Below, piece by piece: positions 16,934-38,521 of a stretch of DNA of 64,000 nt; within the stretch, counting starts at the first letter, position 1, and each line of letters starts with the position of its first letter. The notes under the pieces were generated by a model, which worked only from the letters and a program-made list of their open reading frames with translations, ran no database searches and was not told the DNA's origin. Made by a program: the position numbers and the translations under genes. This stretch comes from Pseudomonas jessenii. Its GTDB lineage: Bacteria; Pseudomonadota; Gammaproteobacteria; Pseudomonadales; Pseudomonadaceae. The stretch is from positions 1-64,000 of the forward strand of contig NZ_NIWT01000003.1 of NCBI RefSeq assembly GCF_002236115.1, read 5' to 3'.

Positions 16934-18331
16934 AGGATGGGCCGTGGCGGCGGCCAGGGCTCGCCCGAAAATCTCGGCCACGCGATCGATTTGCGCAGCG
17001 GTAATCACCAGTGGCGGCAGGAAGCGCACCACCGCGCCGTGGCGGCCACCGAGTTCCAGGATCAAGCCACGCTTGAGGCATTCGCGCTGCACCAGTGGTG
17101 CCAGGCGGGCGAAAGCCGGCGGATGGCCTTGGGCATCCAGCGCGCCCGTCGGGTCCACCAGTTCGACGCCGAGCATCAAGCCACGTCCGCGAATGTCCCC
17201 CAGTTGCGGGAAGTCCCGCTGCAGGATGCGCAGGTGCTCGGCCAGACGCTCGCCCATCGCGGCGGCATGCTCGCAGACCTTGTGTTCGACCAGATAACGC
17301 ATCACCGCGCAACCGGCGGCCATGGCCATCTGGTTGCCACGGAACGTCCCGGCATGGGCGCCCGGCAGCCAGGTGTCGAGCCAGTCGCGATAGACCACCA
17401 CCGCCAGCGGCAGGCTGCCACCGATGGCCTTGGACATCACCACGACATCGGGAATGATCCCGGCATGCTCGAAGGCGAACATCTTGCCGGTGCGGGCGAA
17501 GCCACTCTGGATTTCATCGACGATCAGCGCGACACCCGCCTGTTCAGTGATCCGCCGCACACCGCGCAACCAGTCCAGATCCGCCGGAATCACCCCGCCC
17601 TCGCCCTGCACCACTTCCACGATCACCGCCGCCGGCAATTGCACACCAGCCTCGGGATCATTGAGCAGGTTTTCCAGGTAACTCAGGTTGGCTTTGACCC
17701 CTTGCGCGCCGCCGAGCCCGAACGGGCAGCGGTAATCGTAAGGGTACGGCATGAACTGCACGCCGCTGCCAAGCAAGGCGCCCAAGGGCTTTTTCGGCCC
17801 CAGACTGCCCATCAGGCTCAACGCGCCCTGACTCATGCCGTGATAGCCCCCCTGGAACGAGATCACGGTGCTGCGACCTGTGGCGGTACGCACCAGTTTC
17901 AGTGCCGCTTCCACGGCGTCGGTGCCGGTCGGGCCGCAAAACTGGATCTTCGCTTCAGCGGCCAGGGCAGGCGGCAGCAGCCCGAACAGATCCTGGACGA
18001 ACCGGTCCTTGACCGGCGTGGTCAGGTCCAGGGTGTGCAGCGGCAGCTCATCGGCCAGCACTTGCTGGATGGCTTCGATCACCACCGGGTGGTTGTGCCC
18101 CAGGGCCAGGGTTCCGGCTCCGGCCAGGCAATCGATGAAGGTGCGGCCTTCGACATCTTCGACGTAGATGCCCTTGGCGCGCTTGAGTGCCAGGGGAATG
18201 CGTCGCGGATAGCTGCGGGCGTTGGATTCCTGCCGGCTCTGACGGGCGAGCAATGGCGATTCGTTGAATTGATAAAGCGTCTCGGCGGACGTCGCCGGCT
18301 GCTCTTCGATAAGGTTGGTAGCGACTGACAT
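16931..18331 (-). CDS. pvdH: Diaminobutyrate-2-oxoglutarate aminotransferase PvdH
   Basis: A 466-residue class III PLP aminotransferase starting at 18331, with GAGGGG upstream; an upstream in-frame ATG at 18373 would place the promoter inside the coding frame. The PLP lysine is K301 (VVMSKAIGG), and VDEIQSGFARTG and FCGPTGTDAVEAALK are typical. PvdH makes L-2,4-diaminobutyrate from aspartate semialdehyde, the third amino acid used by PvdL. A perfect iron-starvation promoter lies 37 bp upstream. Confidence 0.93.
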   Translation of the reverse strand: MSVATNLIEEQPATSAETLYQFNESPLLARQSRQESNARSYPRRIPLALKRAKGIYVEDVEGRTFIDCLAGAGTLALGHNHPVVIEAIQQVLADELPLHTLDLTTPVKDRFVQDLFGLLPPALAAEAKIQFCGPTGTDAVEAALKLVRTATGRSTVISFQGGYHGMSQGALSLMGSLGPKKPLGALLGSGVQFMPYPYDYRCPFGLGGAQGVKANLSYLENLLNDPEAGVQLPAAVIVEVVQGEGGVIPADLDWLRGVRRITEQAGVALIVDEIQSGFARTGKMFAFEHAGIIPDVVVMSKAIGGSLPLAVVVYRDWLDTWLPGAHAGTFRGNQMAMAAGCAVMRYLVEHKVCEHAAAMGERLAEHLRILQRDFPQLGDIRGRGLMLGVELVDPTGALDAQGHPPAFARLAPLVQRECLKRGLILELGGRHGAVVRFLPPLVITAAQIDRVAEIFGRALAAATAHP

Positions 18332-18367
18332 CTCTCGACCCCTCAATAAGGTTTTCCTGTTCTGGAA

Positions 18368-18391
18368 ACGCATCAGCGCTTGAGGGATTTA
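18368..18391 (-). promoter_or_regulatory. Iron-starvation (PvdS) box for pvdH
   Basis: On the minus strand GCCTAAATCCC with TAAAT at 18391-18387, 16 bp, then CGT at 18370-18368. It matches the PvdS consensus including the preferred CCC after TAAAT. Confidence 0.88.
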
Positions 18392-18411
18392 GGCGGTAAC
18401 CCGGAAACCTT

Positions 18412-18515
18412 TGCAGGAGCGAGCTCTGCTCGCGATGGACTCAAGAACAGCGCGTGCATTCAGAAAGCACGCGTTATCGTTATCGACCATCGCGAGCAGA
18501 GCTCGCTCCTACAGG
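18412..18515. repeat. Inverted REP pair
   Basis: Two REP copies (18412-18438 and 18487-18515) with the variant GAGCTCTGCTCGC core, in the gap between the pvdH promoter and the end of the dsbS gene. Confidence 0.9.
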
Positions 18516-18528
18516 GGAGGGGTGTTTT

Positions 18529-19851
18529 TCAGGCCGGTTGCAGCGGCATTGTCAGCTCAACCCGCAAGCCGTCCGGTCGGCTATCGAAATGCAACGTGCA
18601 ACCGCAACGCTGAACGATGGCCTGGACAATCGCCAGGCCCAAACCACAGCCTGTGCTCTGACCGTTGCGCCAGAAGCGCTGGGTCAGGTGTTGCAGATCT
18701 TCTTCGGCAATCCCTGGCCCATGGTCGCGCACCACAAACTGCACACGATTGCCGGTGGTTTCCAGGCTCAACTCCACCGCTTTGTCGGCGGGGGTATGGC
18801 GCAGTGCGTTGTCGAGCAAGTTGCGCAGCGCGGCAATCGACAGCACGGCGGGCATTTGTACCGGCGCCGCGGAAACCTTGCCCGGTGCCTGAAACCTGAT
18901 GCGCTGGCGATCGCCGCTTGCCGCGTCCTGGATCGCCAGTTTCGCCACTTGTTCGGCGTTGCACTGCACACCGTCGTCGAATGACAGACTGCCCTCGACG
19001 CGCGCCAACAACAGTAATTGTTCGAGGGTCCGGTGCATGCGGTCGGCGCCCTCTTCGGCCCGGGCCAGGGACTGGTCCCGGGCGCTGCCTTGCGTCATCC
19101 GCGCCACTTGCAGGTGGGTCTTGATCGCGGTCAGCGGGCTGCGCAGTTCGTGGGCTGCGTCTCCGGTCAGGCGACGTTCGCGCTCAATGGTCTTGCCGAT
19201 GCGCTGGAGCAACTGGTTCTGGGTTTCCAGCAAGGGTTGCAGCTCGCTGGGCAGTGGCTGGATCTGCAAGGGTTCGAGGGAGTCGGCGCTGCGGCGCATC
19301 AAGGCATCGCGCATGCGGTTGAGCGGCGCCAGCCCCTGGCCGATGCCCAGCCAGAGCAAACACAGGCAACCGAGCAGCGCCACGCCCACCGGCACCGAAG
19401 CGGCCAGCAGGATCGACATGTTCAACGCCTCACGCTCGATCTGCCGGTCAGCGGTGGTGATGCGCAGATCGCCCCGGGCCAACGTGAAACTGCGCCACGG
19501 CGCGCCGTCGATCATCTGATCGTGAAACCCGAGTTTCTCGGCCTCCAGGGTCTGCTGCGGATCGGAGTGACTGCGGGCAAGGATTTCGCCGCGCAACGAG
19601 CTGACCTGGCACGCCATGCCACCCGGAATGTTCAGCTGTTCGGCACTGAAGTGGGTGCCCTCGCCCTTGCTCGGCACGGGCGGCAGTTGCTCCATCAGGC
19701 CGGCGACCATGCGTGCCGAGGCCACCAGGCGCTGGTCGAGGGAAAACATCATTTGATTGCGCAGATCGCTGAGCATCCAGGCCGCGGCCAGGGCCCAGAT
19801 CAAGGCAAATGCGGCGCCGAGCGTCAGACTCAGGCGCAAACGCAAACTCAT
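18529..19851 (-). CDS. dsbS: Sensor histidine kinase DsbS
   Basis: A 440-residue membrane kinase. It has two N-terminal membrane helices (about 8-28 and 145-168) with a periplasmic sensor loop between them, a HisKA domain with H235 in DAAHELRSPLTA, and an HATPase domain (N box LRNLLDNALRHTP, DHGPGIAEEDL, GCGLGLAIV). The ATG at 19851 shares a base with the dsbR stop. Gene order dsbS-dsbR divergent from dsbD-tlpA-dsbG matches PA2480-PA2476. There DsbS has been reported to sense copper and control the dsb genes; transfer of that role is by synteny. Confidence 0.85.
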   Translation of the reverse strand: MSLRLRLSLTLGAAFALIWALAAAWMLSDLRNQMMFSLDQRLVASARMVAGLMEQLPPVPSKGEGTHFSAEQLNIPGGMACQVSSLRGEILARSHSDPQQTLEAEKLGFHDQMIDGAPWRSFTLARGDLRITTADRQIEREALNMSILLAASVPVGVALLGCLCLLWLGIGQGLAPLNRMRDALMRRSADSLEPLQIQPLPSELQPLLETQNQLLQRIGKTIERERRLTGDAAHELRSPLTAIKTHLQVARMTQGSARDQSLARAEEGADRMHRTLEQLLLLARVEGSLSFDDGVQCNAEQVAKLAIQDAASGDRQRIRFQAPGKVSAAPVQMPAVLSIAALRNLLDNALRHTPADKAVELSLETTGNRVQFVVRDHGPGIAEEDLQHLTQRFWRNGQSTGCGLGLAIVQAIVQRCGCTLHFDSRPDGLRVELTMPLQPA

Positions 19852-20531
19852 CACTTCGATTTTTCTCCGCCATCAGCCGGCCCCAGGCGATAGCCCAGGC
19901 CGCGCACGGTCTCGACAATGCCGTTGCCAAGCTTGCGCCGCAGGTGATGGATATGGACGTTAAGGGCGTTGCTTTCCAGTTCGTCGTTGAAACCGTAGAC
20001 GCTGTCCTTGAGTTGCTCGGTGGACAACACACGGCCACGGTTATGCAGCAAGGCTTGCAGCAATGACTGCTCACGGCGCGACAGGTCCACCGGTTGCCCC
20101 GCGAGCGTGGTTTCGCGACTGCTCGGGTCGTAGGTCAGGGCACCATGCTCGATCAGGTTGACGCTGCGCCCCGCCACCCGCCGCAACAGCGTGTGCAAGC
20201 GTGCAGCGAGTTCGCGCAAGTCGAACGGTTTGAGCAGATAGTCGTCGGCACCGGCTTGCAGGCCATCGACGCGATCAGTGACCGAGTCCCGGGCAGTGAG
20301 GATCAAAACCGGCAACTCCAGGCCTTGATGGCGCAACTGCTGCAGCAGCTTGAGGCCATCCTCGTCCGGCAACCCAAGGTCGAGCACCATCACGTCGAAC
20401 TCCGCGACCTTGAGCATCGCCCGGGCGGCGGACGCCGTGGCGACGTGTTCCACGGTCAGGCCCTGGGCGGTCAGGCCGGCGACGATACCGCTGGCGATCA
20501 ATTCATCGTCTTCGCAAACCAGTACGTGCAT
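19851..20531 (-). CDS. dsbR: OmpR-family response regulator DsbR
   Basis: A 226-residue regulator with a receiver domain (acidic pocket E7-D8-D9, phospho-acceptor D51 in VLDLGLPDEDG, K of LLKPFD) and a C-terminal winged helix (VETVRGLGYRLG). It is translationally coupled to dsbS. It probably controls the divergent dsbD operon through the direct repeat in the 154-bp gap. Confidence 0.88.
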   Translation of the reverse strand: MHVLVCEDDELIASGIVAGLTAQGLTVEHVATASAARAMLKVAEFDVMVLDLGLPDEDGLKLLQQLRHQGLELPVLILTARDSVTDRVDGLQAGADDYLLKPFDLRELAARLHTLLRRVAGRSVNLIEHGALTYDPSSRETTLAGQPVDLSRREQSLLQALLHNRGRVLSTEQLKDSVYGFNDELESNALNVHIHHLRRKLGNGIVETVRGLGYRLGPADGGEKSK

Positions 20532-20619
20532 GGGGAGCCTCGTAGAAATAAAGCCTATTAAGCCGTTGACCGATTAAGTCGACATTATGCCGCAAGCGCC
20601 ACCGCCACAAGGCCGGGGC

Positions 20620-20638
20620 GGTTAATCATCGGTTAATC
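20620..20638. promoter_or_regulatory. Direct repeat, probable DsbR binding site
   Basis: GGTTAATC occurs twice (20620-20627 and 20631-20638) at an 11-bp period, one helical turn, as OmpR-family regulators bind. It is about 50 bp before dsbD and in the divergent gap with dsbR. Confidence 0.65.
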
Positions 20639-20685
20639 GCCACCCGCCACTGTGCACCTCATTAGCACAGGACAAAGGCTTATCC

Positions 20686-22422
20686 ATGCGTCGTCTGTTT
20701 TTACTTTTTACTCTCTTGATCGTGGGCCTGGCCCAGGCGGGAACCAATCCGTTCGACACCAAACCTGAATTCCTCCCGGTTGATAAAGCCTTCGCGTTTA
20801 CCTCTGAACGCCTGGAATCCGGTGAAACCCAGCTCTATTGGCAGATCACCGACGGCTATTACCTGTATCAGAAACGCTTGAAGTTCGATGGCTTGCCTGC
20901 CGACCAGCATCCTGTGCTACCGGAAGGCGAAGCCCACAGCGACGAGTTTTTCGGTGAACAGCAAGTCTACCGTCAGGGCCTGGAACTGAAAATTCCGGCG
21001 GGTGCCAGCGGTCAGGTCAAGGTCAGTTACCAGGGCTGCGCCGATGCCGGTTTGTGTTATCCGCCACAAACCAGAGTCGTGGACCTGGGCAATACCAATG
21101 CACTGAATGCGGCCACTGAAGCGCCGGACCAGGCGCTGGCCAGCAGCCTGCAACAACGGGCGCTGGGCTGGAGCCTTGTGCTGTTCTTCGGCCTGGGCCT
21201 GTTGCTGGCCTTCACGCCTTGTTCACTGCCAATGCTGCCGATTCTGGCTGGGTTGATCGTCGGCAGTGGCGCCACGCCCAGACGCGGATTCGCCCTGGCC
21301 AGCAGTTATGTGGTCAGCATGGCGCTGGTGTATGCGGCGATGGGTGTCCTGGCCGCCACCCTCGGGGCGAACCTGCAAGCCTGGTTGCAGAACCCCTGGC
21401 TGCTGGGCAGTTTCGCGGCGATTTTCGTGCTGCTGGCGCTGCCGATGTTCGGTTTCTTCGAACTGCAACTGCCGGTGGCCGTGCGTGATCGCCTGGAAAA
21501 CGTCTCGCGCAATCAACGCGGCGGCAGTCTGATCGGCGCCGGGGTGCTGGGGGCGCTGTCCGGTCTGCTGGTTGGCCCCTGCATGACCGCACCACTGGCC
21601 GGCGCCCTGCTCTACATCGCGCAAAGCGGTAACGCGCTGCATGGCGGATTGATTCTGTTTGCCATGGGCATCGGCATCGGTGTGCCGCTGTTGCTGCTGG
21701 TGACCGTCGGCAATCGTTTCATGCCCAAGCCAGGCGCCTGGATGAACCTGGTCAAAGGCATTTTCGGCTTCCTGTTCCTCGCCACCGCATTGTTGATGCT
21801 GCGTCCGGTGCTCGACGAATCCCTGTGGGTCGGCTTGTGCGGTGCGCTGCTGTTGATCGCGGCCTACAGCGCCTGGAAGCAGTCGGAAGGTTTTGGCCGT
21901 ATCGCGCACCTGTTTGGCGCCAGTTCGTTACTGCTCGGTTTATGGGGTGGCCTGTTGGTGATCGGTGCAGCCGGTGGCGGCGATGATCCGTTCAAGCCAT
22001 TGCAGGTCTACCGCGCCTCGAACCAGGCTGTGGCCGCCGTGCCGGTTGGCCACGATGCCTTCATCACCATCAAGGATCCGCAGGCACTGCAACGGGAACT
22101 CGACGCCGCACAGGCTCAGGGTCAGTGGGTGCTGCTGGACTACTACGCCGACTGGTGCGTGTCGTGCAAGGTCATGGAGAAACAGGTCTTCGGCAAAACC
22201 CGTGTCCTCGAGGCTTTGAGCGATGTGCGCTTGCTGCGACTGGACGTCACCGCCGACAATGCCGCCAGCCGTGAACTGCTCGGCCGTTACCAAGTGCCAG
22301 GGCCACCGAGCCTGCTATGGATTGGTGTGGACGGTGAAGAGCGGCGCAGCCAGCGCATCACCGGCGAGGTCGATGCCGATACATTCCTGCAACGCTGGAC
22401 CACCACCCGAGACGCCCGTTAA
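20686..22422 (+). CDS. dsbD: Thiol:disulfide interchange protein DsbD
   Basis: A 578-residue protein with all three DsbD parts. A signal peptide and N-terminal periplasmic domain carry two redox cysteines (GCADAGLCYPP). A central eight-helix region has cysteines in FTPCSLPMLP and VGPCMTAPLAG. A C-terminal thioredoxin domain carries C491-VS-C494 (DWCVSCK). DsbD moves electrons from cytoplasmic thioredoxin to periplasmic partners, here probably the TlpA-like protein and DsbG encoded just downstream. It corresponds to DsbD2 (PA2478). Confidence 0.93.
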   Translation: MRRLFLLFTLLIVGLAQAGTNPFDTKPEFLPVDKAFAFTSERLESGETQLYWQITDGYYLYQKRLKFDGLPADQHPVLPEGEAHSDEFFGEQQVYRQGLELKIPAGASGQVKVSYQGCADAGLCYPPQTRVVDLGNTNALNAATEAPDQALASSLQQRALGWSLVLFFGLGLLLAFTPCSLPMLPILAGLIVGSGATPRRGFALASSYVVSMALVYAAMGVLAATLGANLQAWLQNPWLLGSFAAIFVLLALPMFGFFELQLPVAVRDRLENVSRNQRGGSLIGAGVLGALSGLLVGPCMTAPLAGALLYIAQSGNALHGGLILFAMGIGIGVPLLLLVTVGNRFMPKPGAWMNLVKGIFGFLFLATALLMLRPVLDESLWVGLCGALLLIAAYSAWKQSEGFGRIAHLFGASSLLLGLWGGLLVIGAAGGGDDPFKPLQVYRASNQAVAAVPVGHDAFITIKDPQALQRELDAAQAQGQWVLLDYYADWCVSCKVMEKQVFGKTRVLEALSDVRLLRLDVTADNAASRELLGRYQVPGPPSLLWIGVDGEERRSQRITGEVDADTFLQRWTTTRDAR

Positions 22423-23276
22423 TGCTGACTTTCACCCTCGGCACCTTTGCCATCGCGCTCAATCACCTGCTGTTGATCAGTGCGCTGGCGCTGGCCACTT
22501 TTGTCGGCTGGCGGGTCGCCAAGCGTGGTGGTGAAAACCCTGAGTCGGTGCTGTTCAGCCTGTTTCTGATGGGCATGCTGGCAGCCCGAATCAGTTTCGT
22601 GGCGGCCTATTGGGTGCACTATCGCAACGATCCGTGGCAGGTCATCGACCTGCGCGATGGCGGTTTCCTCGCCTGGCCGGGGGTCGTGGTCGTTTTGCTC
22701 GCCACGCTGTATCGCGGCTGGCGTCGCCCGGGTCTGCGCCGTCCATTGGGCTTTGGCGTGGCCAGTGGCCTGGCGTTCTGGCTGTTGGCGACGTTCTCCC
22801 TGTCGATTTATGAACAAGGCACACGCCTGCCGGAAATCACCCTGCGCAACGCCGCCGGCGAAACCGTGCAACTGGCCGACTACAAGGGAGGCCCGTTGGT
22901 GATCAATCTCTGGGCCACCTGGTGCCCGCCGTGCCGCCGGGAAATGCCGGTGCTGGAAAACGCCCAGCAACAACGGCCGGACCTGACGTTCCTGTTCGTC
23001 AATCAGTCAGAAAGCATGCAAAGCGTCGCGATCTTTCTGGAAACCCAGGGCCTGAGCCTGTCCAACGTGCTGTTCGACGGCAGTGGGCGTCTGAGCCAGG
23101 CCGTCGGTTCCATGGCATTGCCGACTACGCTGTTCTACAACCCCGAGGGTCGCCTGCTGGGCAGCCATCTGGGCGAGTTGTCGGAAGCCAGCCTGGCCCG
23201 CGCGCTGGAAAACTTCGACACCGTACCCGCCACCTCTTCAAGGAAACTGCCATGCCCCGCCTCCGCCACCTGCTGA
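22422..23276 (+). CDS. Membrane-anchored TlpA-like thioredoxin with Lgt-like N-terminal region
   Basis: A 284-residue protein. Residues 1-135 hold about four membrane helices resembling part of a prolipoprotein diacylglyceryl transferase, and residues 140-270 form a TlpA/ResA-type thioredoxin domain with C168-PP-C171 (WATWCPPCRRE) and cis-Pro (ALPTTLFY). It starts inside the dsbD stop (TAATG) and overlaps dsbG by 25 bp. The catalytic lipid-transfer residues of true Lgt are not evident, so the membrane part is probably structural or electron-relaying. It matches PA2477. Confidence 0.85.
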   Translation: MLTFTLGTFAIALNHLLLISALALATFVGWRVAKRGGENPESVLFSLFLMGMLAARISFVAAYWVHYRNDPWQVIDLRDGGFLAWPGVVVVLLATLYRGWRRPGLRRPLGFGVASGLAFWLLATFSLSIYEQGTRLPEITLRNAAGETVQLADYKGGPLVINLWATWCPPCRREMPVLENAQQQRPDLTFLFVNQSESMQSVAIFLETQGLSLSNVLFDGSGRLSQAVGSMALPTTLFYNPEGRLLGSHLGELSEASLARALENFDTVPATSSRKLPCPASATC

Positions 23277-24019
23277 CCCTGAGCCTTGGTGCTGCCCTGT
23301 TGCACCTGCCATCGGTGCAGGCCGAAGAGTTGCCCGATGCCATCAAGAAAATCGAGGCCAAAGGCGCGAAAATCGTCGGCCAGTTCGACGCCCCCGACGG
23401 CTTGCGTGGTTATGCCGCGCAATACCAGAACCGCGGCATGGCGCTGTACCTGACCCCGGATGGCAAACACGTGTTGCTGGGCAACCTGTATGACGCCGAA
23501 GGCAATGACCTGAGCAGCGCACCTTTGCAGAAACTGGTGTATGCACCGATGGCCAAGGAAGTCTGGGCCAAGTTCGAAACCAGCAACTGGATCGGCGACG
23601 GCAAGAAGGATGCGCCGCGCGTGGTGTACCTGTTCAGTGACCCGAACTGCCCGTACTGCAACATGTTCTGGGAACAGGCCCGACCGTGGGTCAAGGCCGG
23701 CAAAGTGCAGTTGCGCCACATCATGGTGGGCATCATCCGCGAAGACAGCCCGGGGAAATCCGCCGCGCTGCTCGCCGCCAAAGACCCGGAAAAAGCCCTG
23801 CAGGATCACGAAGCCGCTGGCAAGGAGAGTTCGCTCAAGGCCTTGAAGGAAGTGCCGCCGGCGATTCAGGCAAAGTTCGCGGCCAACATGCAATTGATGG
23901 AAGAGCTGGAGTTGCAGGCGACGCCGGCGATTTTCTACATGGATGACAAGGGCAATCTGCAACAGCAGCAAGGCGCTCCGTCGCCGGATAAGTTGGCGAA
24001 GATTCTCGGGCCGAAGTGA
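23252..24019 (+). CDS. dsbG: Thiol:disulfide interchange protein DsbG
   Basis: A 255-residue secreted protein starting at 23252 inside the end of the previous gene, with AAGGAAACTGCC before the ATG. It has a signal peptide ending at VQA, an N-terminal dimerisation domain and a thioredoxin domain with C133-PY-C136 (DPNCPYCNMFW) and cis-Pro (ATPAIFY). DsbG-type proteins keep single periplasmic cysteines reduced, taking electrons from DsbD. Last gene of the dsb operon. Confidence 0.92.
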   Translation: MPRLRHLLTLSLGAALLHLPSVQAEELPDAIKKIEAKGAKIVGQFDAPDGLRGYAAQYQNRGMALYLTPDGKHVLLGNLYDAEGNDLSSAPLQKLVYAPMAKEVWAKFETSNWIGDGKKDAPRVVYLFSDPNCPYCNMFWEQARPWVKAGKVQLRHIMVGIIREDSPGKSAALLAAKDPEKALQDHEAAGKESSLKALKEVPPAIQAKFAANMQLMEELELQATPAIFYMDDKGNLQQQQGAPSPDKLAKILGPK

Positions 24020-24030
24020 GTTCAGCGCCC

Positions 24031-24098
24031 CCATCGCGAGCAAGCTCGCTCCCACAGGGAAAGGTGATCACCTGTGGGAGCGAGCTTGCTCGCGATGG
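24031..24098. repeat. Inverted REP pair
   Basis: Two nearly perfect REP copies (24031-24058 and 24071-24098), only 12 bp apart, between the convergent dsbG and hydrolase genes. They could fold into a long hairpin and act as a transcription or RNA-stability barrier. Confidence 0.92.
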
Positions 24099-24113
24099 CA
24101 TCGGTAGATTCGA

Positions 24114-24926
24114 CTAATTTCTGTCGGCCAAAAATGCCAACAAGGTTTCCGTCACAAACCCTGGGTTCTCCAGATTGGAAATATGCCCCGCCTCCGGCAC
24201 CAGCACCCACGGGCAGCCAATCAGCTCAGCCATTTCACGGGCTTCACCCGGTGGCCGAGGCTTGTCCTGATCGCCGCACATCACCAGCGTGGTCGCTGCG
24301 TCCAGTTCGCCCAGACGCGATAACTGGTCATCGCGCCCAAATGTAATCCGCCCCATCGGCGCGATGCTTTCACGCAGGCGATCCGCGGGTAGAGCCGCGA
24401 GGGAAGCACGAAAATCCCGGTAGAGCGCCGATTGCGGATCAATGCCCGGCCGGAAGAAAATCGGCACCACGATATCCAGCAGCGCTGGCGTGATGACACC
24501 CGCCTCTTCGATCTGCTTCAACAGTGAAAAGTAATACTGGCGAGTCGGCTCCGGTTCGGCGCCGACGTAGGTGTCCATCAACACCAGGCCATTGAGCCGG
24601 TGCGCTGCCGACAACGCCAGGCGCGCGCCCCACATGCCGCCGACCGACAGGCCGACCAGCGTGACCCGCTCGATGTCCAGATGGTCGAGCAGGACCAATG
24701 CCTGACGCGCCAGGTCATCCAGCGACGTCGTACCGACAGGCAACGGCCCGGATTGGCCGTGCCCCCACAGCTCCAGGGCTATCACACGATACTGTTGCGA
24801 GAGCGCGGCAATCTGCGGCGCCCACATGGCCTGGTCCCACAGGTAACTACCGGCCAGCAGTACCGCCGGGCCGGTACCTTGATCGATGTAGTGGAGGGCT
24901 TGTCCGTCTATCGTTACGAAGGGCAT
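24114..24926 (-). CDS. Alpha/beta hydrolase
   Basis: A 270-residue protein (start at 24926, GGAGA upstream) with the alpha/beta hydrolase fold. The nucleophile elbow is GLSVGGMWG (Ser), an acid is in VMCGDQDKPRPP, and the histidine is in PEAGHISNLENP. A substrate cannot be named. It lies between dsbG and pvdL in the pyoverdine locus but shows no iron-starvation box and is probably unrelated to it. Confidence 0.85.
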   Translation of the reverse strand: MPFVTIDGQALHYIDQGTGPAVLLAGSYLWDQAMWAPQIAALSQQYRVIALELWGHGQSGPLPVGTTSLDDLARQALVLLDHLDIERVTLVGLSVGGMWGARLALSAAHRLNGLVLMDTYVGAEPEPTRQYYFSLLKQIEEAGVITPALLDIVVPIFFRPGIDPQSALYRDFRASLAALPADRLRESIAPMGRITFGRDDQLSRLGELDAATTLVMCGDQDKPRPPGEAREMAELIGCPWVLVPEAGHISNLENPGFVTETLLAFLADRN

Positions 24927-25016
24927 CGACTGTCTCCGCGAGCACAAAGGGAGCCCGAAGACTGAGCGGCTGACGGATCGCAGTCAATCGCGAGAATGTA
25001 TGCGTTTGTACAACCG

Positions 25017-25123
25017 CCATCGCGGGCAAGTCGGATCGCCGCACCGCCGCTCCCACAGGGATTCATGCTGATCACAAATGATGTGTTCACCACCCACTGT
25101 GGGAGCGAGCTTGCTCGCGATGG
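25017..25123. repeat. REP copies, one standard and one variant
   Basis: A standard REP (25096-25123) and a variant copy with the CGGATCGCCGCACCGCCGC arm (25017-25059) lie between the hydrolase promoter region and the end of pvdL. Confidence 0.8.
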
Positions 25124-25145
25124 GGCCAGTACTGACGCCAGGGAA

Positions 25146-38144
<12,999 letters not shown>

Positions 38145-38169
38145 GAGGTTTCCTGCCTGAATTCGGCTT

Positions 38170-38265
38170 GGTAGGAGCGAGCCTGCTCGCGAAAATCCGA
38201 AGAACGCCGCGGGGTGTCAGGCGCCCATCGTTGACGACCATCGCGAGCGAGCTCGCTCCTACAGG
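38170..38265. repeat. Inverted REP pair in pvdL leader
   Basis: Two REP copies (38170-38195 and 38238-38265), variant GAGCGAGCCTGCTCGC/GAGCGAGCTCGCTC, lie between the PvdS promoter of pvdL and its start codon. They would therefore be in the 5' untranslated RNA. Confidence 0.88.
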
Positions 38266-38301
38266 GTGATGAGGGTTGCGCTGTGCAATTCACCAATGAG
38301 A

Positions 38302-38325
38302 ACGGATGACGTCTGGAAATAATTA
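38302..38325 (-). promoter_or_regulatory. Variant iron-starvation box for pvdL
   Basis: On the minus strand TAATT (38325-38321), 16 bp, then CGT (38304-38302). The spacing is exact, with one change from TAAAT. It is about 160 bp before the pvdL start. Together with the Fur box of pvdS it fills the 377-bp divergent gap, which holds no gene. Confidence 0.65.
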
Positions 38326-38418
38326 GTCGCCAGGCTGGAACGCAAAGCGGACTGAAGTGAGTCAGCGTGTCGCAGTTCTCACTCTTTACCTTTGTAACGC
38401 ATTAGTTCTTTTTCTCAT

Positions 38419-38447
38419 TTGACAATCATTATCATTAAGCCTAATTT
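38419..38447 (+). promoter_or_regulatory. Fur box overlapping the pvdS promoter
   Basis: TGACAATCATTATCA (38420-38434) matches the 7-1-7 Fur core TGATAATnATTATCA at all but one defined position. It overlaps a TTGACA -35 element (38419-38424), with a weak TAATTT 17 bp further on. This fits direct iron repression of pvdS. Confidence 0.85.
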
Positions 38448-38521
38448 GTCGCTCGATGTGTAGGACGGCCCCCCCGGCTCATTCGCCGTCCCACTAACCT
38501 TTTGGCAGCAAGGTGATTTCC

